This document shows, piece after piece, positions 62,207-64,000 of a stretch of 64,000 nt of DNA (position 1 is the stretch's first letter; every line of letters begins with the position of its first letter). Below the pieces are notes generated by a model. The model did not search any database. It saw nothing but the letters and a program-made list of their open reading frames with translations, and was not told where the DNA came from. This DNA comes from SZUA-229 sp036567985. Lineage in GTDB: Bacteria; Pseudomonadota; Gammaproteobacteria; SZUA-229. Where the stretch lies: positions 1 through 64,000 of the forward strand of contig DATCTK010000011.1 in the NCBI GenBank assembly GCA_036567985.1. The letters run 5' to 3'. A program made the translations under genes and the position numbers.

Positions 62207-63112
62207 ATGGCAGCAAAAAAACGAGGATTAGGGCGCGGGCTTAATGCATTACTGGGCAGTGCCGCCGAGGTCAACCAGCTTACCGACCCTAGCCCGGCAC
62301 CCACCACGCCGGCGGCGGATCAGGCGTCGGCGAATAATGGCCTGCGGCATCTGTCGATTGAGCTGATTCAGCGCGGCACCTATCAGCCCCGTGTGCACTT
62401 TGAGCCAGAGGCGCTGCAGGAACTGGCCGACTCGATCAAGGAGCAGGGTGTGGTGCAGCCGATCGTGGTGCGGCCGATTACTGCGGGTCGATTCGAGCTG
62501 ATTGCCGGTGAGCGTCGCTGGCGCGCGGCACAGCTGGCGGGGTTGCAGGAAATTCCCGCGGTGATCAAGGATTTAACCGATCAGGCCGCTGCCGCGGTGT
62601 CACTGATCGAAAATATCCAGCGCGAGAACCTCAATCCACTGGAAGAGTCCCGCGCACTGCAGCGCCTGATTGATGAATTCGATATGACCCACCAGCAGGT
62701 GGCGGAAGCGGTCAGCCGCTCCCGTGCTTCGGTTACTAACCTGCTGCGTCTGCGTGATCTCAACGACGATGTCAAAAAGATGGTGGATGAGCGCAAGCTG
62801 GATATGGGCCATGCCCGCGCGCTGCTGGCACTGCAGGGCTATGAGCAGAGCCTGCTGGCGGGCAAGGCCGCGGAACAGGGCTGGTCGGTGCGGGAAACTG
62901 AAAAACGGGTCAAGCGTCAGCTGGAACCAAAGCCCCCCGGCGGTTCAACATCAACAAAGGTCGACCCGGATATCAAGCGCCTGCAGGAGCAGGTGAGTGA
63001 ACGACTGGGTGCGCCGGTGGACCTGCAGCACAAAAGCAATGGCAAGGGCAAACTGGTGATCAACTACTCCAGCCTGGATGAGCTGGACGGCATTCTGAAT
63101 AAAATTCACTAG
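62207..63112 (+). CDS. parB: Chromosome partitioning protein ParB (Spo0J)
   Basis: 301 residues. N-terminal KKRGLGRGLNALLG (ParA contact), CTPase/ParB box with GERRWRAAQLAG, helix-turn-helix MTHQQVAEAVSRSRASVTNLLRL for parS, and a C-terminal dimer domain. 72 bases after parA; same operon. Confidence 0.97.
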   Translation: MAAKKRGLGRGLNALLGSAAEVNQLTDPSPAPTTPAADQASANNGLRHLSIELIQRGTYQPRVHFEPEALQELADSIKEQGVVQPIVVRPITAGRFELIAGERRWRAAQLAGLQEIPAVIKDLTDQAAAAVSLIENIQRENLNPLEESRALQRLIDEFDMTHQQVAEAVSRSRASVTNLLRLRDLNDDVKKMVDERKLDMGHARALLALQGYEQSLLAGKAAEQGWSVRETEKRVKRQLEPKPPGGSTSTKVDPDIKRLQEQVSERLGAPVDLQHKSNGKGKLVINYSSLDELDGILNKIH

Positions 63113-63475
63113 GTGATACCAGACGGCTCACAGGGATTCAGGGCCAGCTTAAGGTGGCCGTCAGGCTCAAGGCTAAGGTCTGATGCTGCAGGTATTTGCT
63201 GTAAGCAGCCGTTTATGGCTGTGTTTAAGGCGTAATTTAGGCTGGCCGTTTTTCTTCTGGCTTTTCAATGACCTGCAGCCATATCACCATCGGCCAGCGG
63301 CAAAAGCCAGCTGCAGAAAGCTGAAATTTAGCCTGATAAACCGGCGCAAAGCCTTATCACAGCTCGCTCATCACTACATATGGATTTTCTAAAATAAAAA
63401 TGCCTTATTCAGATATTAAGGTTGACCACACTTCCCATGGCCCATATAATTTGCGCGCATTTTCAACGACGTTAA
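63113..63475. other. parB-atpI intergenic region
   Basis: 363 bases. A short frame at 63183-63392 has no recognisable content. An inverted pair GACGGC/GCCGTC lies at 63122-63162. The right end carries the atp promoter. No gene supported. Confidence 0.65.
63422..63450 (+). promoter_or_regulatory. Strong sigma-70 promoter of the atp operon
   Basis: TTGACC (63422-63427), 17-base spacer, TATAAT (63445-63450, perfect). RNA start expected near 63457, about 19 bases before atpI. Confidence 0.85.
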
Positions 63476-63886
63476 ATGCGTCACATTAGGATGATGCACA
63501 AGGTCAGCAGCACACAAATTAAGAAACTGGTTCTGCTTCAGTTTGCGCTCGGTTTCTGCATTAGCCTGTGTGCACTGCTCATCAGTCAGTCATTGGCAAT
63601 ATCCCTGCTGGCAGGCGGCATGATTGCCAGTCTGGCGAACGGATACTTTGCATGGAAGGTTTTCTCAAAACAGCAGGAAACCGAATCTGCACAAATCCTC
63701 TCCACCTACTACAGGGCAGAGGTCGGTAAAATTATTTTGACCGTAATGTTGTTTGTTTTCGTGATAAACGTAATCAAACCACTAAACGTGATAGCACTTA
63801 TGGGTGCTTACCTGTTAATCACAATGATTCCCTGGTTGGCGTCATTCTTTGTGAATGACGATGACAAAAATTGGAGAGATAAATAA
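63476..63886 (+). CDS. atpI: ATP synthase accessory protein AtpI
   Basis: 136 residues, four membrane helices (LVLLQFALGFCISLCALLI, AISLLAGGMIASLANGYFAW, KIILTVMLFVFVINVI, ALMGAYLLITMIPWLASFF). Position before atpB and topology match AtpI, which helps assemble the c-ring. ATG at 63491 or 63494 may be the true start. Confidence 0.88.
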   Translation: MRHIRMMHKVSSTQIKKLVLLQFALGFCISLCALLISQSLAISLLAGGMIASLANGYFAWKVFSKQQETESAQILSTYYRAEVGKIILTVMLFVFVINVIKPLNVIALMGAYLLITMIPWLASFFVNDDDKNWRDK

Positions 63887-64000
63887 TGGCTGGTGAAGCT
63901 ATGACTTCAGGTGAATATATAAAACATCACCTCCAGAACATGACCTACGGTAACCACCCTGAGCACGGCTGGATGTTTGCACAGACGCCAGAGCAGGCCA
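63886..64000 (+). CDS. atpB: ATP synthase F0 subunit a, N-terminal part (3' end outside window)
   Basis: 38 codons visible: MAGEAMTSGEYIKHHLQNMTYG, the typical gammaproteobacterial AtpB start. One-base overlap with atpI (TAATG). The remaining protein lies beyond the window. Confidence 0.93.
   Translation, partial: MAGEAMTSGEYIKHHLQNMTYGNHPEHGWMFAQTPEQA

Noticed and set aside
63183..63392. 69-codon frame between parB and atpI
   Set aside because: No ribosome site or recognisable content; unusual Trp/Phe-rich composition of non-coding DNA.

Overview
The window is chromosomal DNA from a gammaproteobacterium, probably free-living and aquatic, and it spans the replication origin. The main evidence is the dnaA-dnaN-recF-gyrB block, the rpmH-rnpA-yidD-yidC-mnmE block, and mnmG-rsmG-parA-parB running into the atp operon. 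The polA-engB-cytochrome c4-dsbA-diguanylate cyclase order also matches the arrangement I know from Pseudomonas. MSHA-type pilus genes, a TRAP transporter, molybdate uptake, selenium-dependent tRNA modification and several large c-di-GMP proteins fit a metabolically flexible, surface-attaching bacterium. I cannot name the genus.

Layout. 1-11973 (+): an MSHA-like type IV pilus assembly operon (mshM 3' end, mshL, N, E, G, I, J, K, then two pilin-like proteins), tightly spaced. 11950-16478 (-): an operon of a membrane-anchored protein, modABC and a START-domain protein. 16619-22231 (+): uvrD and a PAS/GGDEF/EAL protein. 22381-26189: TRAP transporter, with the binding protein on + and the lipoprotein and two permeases on -. 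26297-38956: LOG-family hydrolase, polA, a predicted small RNA, engB, cytochrome c4, dsbA, a ~50 bp repeat array, a DgcH-like cyclase, an LPP20-type lipoprotein, prlC and a PstS-like protein. 38996-45324 (-): gyrB, recF (with two perfect parS sites inside it), dnaN, a likely oriC between dnaN and dnaA, and dnaA. 45753-49574 (+): rpmH, rnpA, yidD, yidC, mnmE. 49588-58693: an accessory stretch between mnmE and mnmG carrying mnmH-selD, an acetyltransferase, a large GGDEF/EAL sensor, a Sel1-repeat protein, a TPR protein, a DUF454 protein and a TauE-family transporter. 58810-64000 (+): mnmG, rsmG, parA, parB, atpI and the start of atpB.

Three functional themes recur. First, c-di-GMP: MshE carries two MshEN-type c-di-GMP-binding motifs, and the window also encodes a diguanylate cyclase and two GGDEF/EAL proteins. 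Second, origin organisation: DnaA boxes, parS, parA and parB all lie within about 22 kb. Third, wobble-uridine (U34) tRNA modification: MnmE, MnmG, MnmH and SelD are clustered.

The most novel-looking items are a predicted small RNA between polA and engB with two C-rich, anti-Shine-Dalgarno-like hairpin loops, a mirror-symmetric cysteine module in a pilin-like protein, and a ~50 bp repeat that twice lies directly between a terminator and the next gene.
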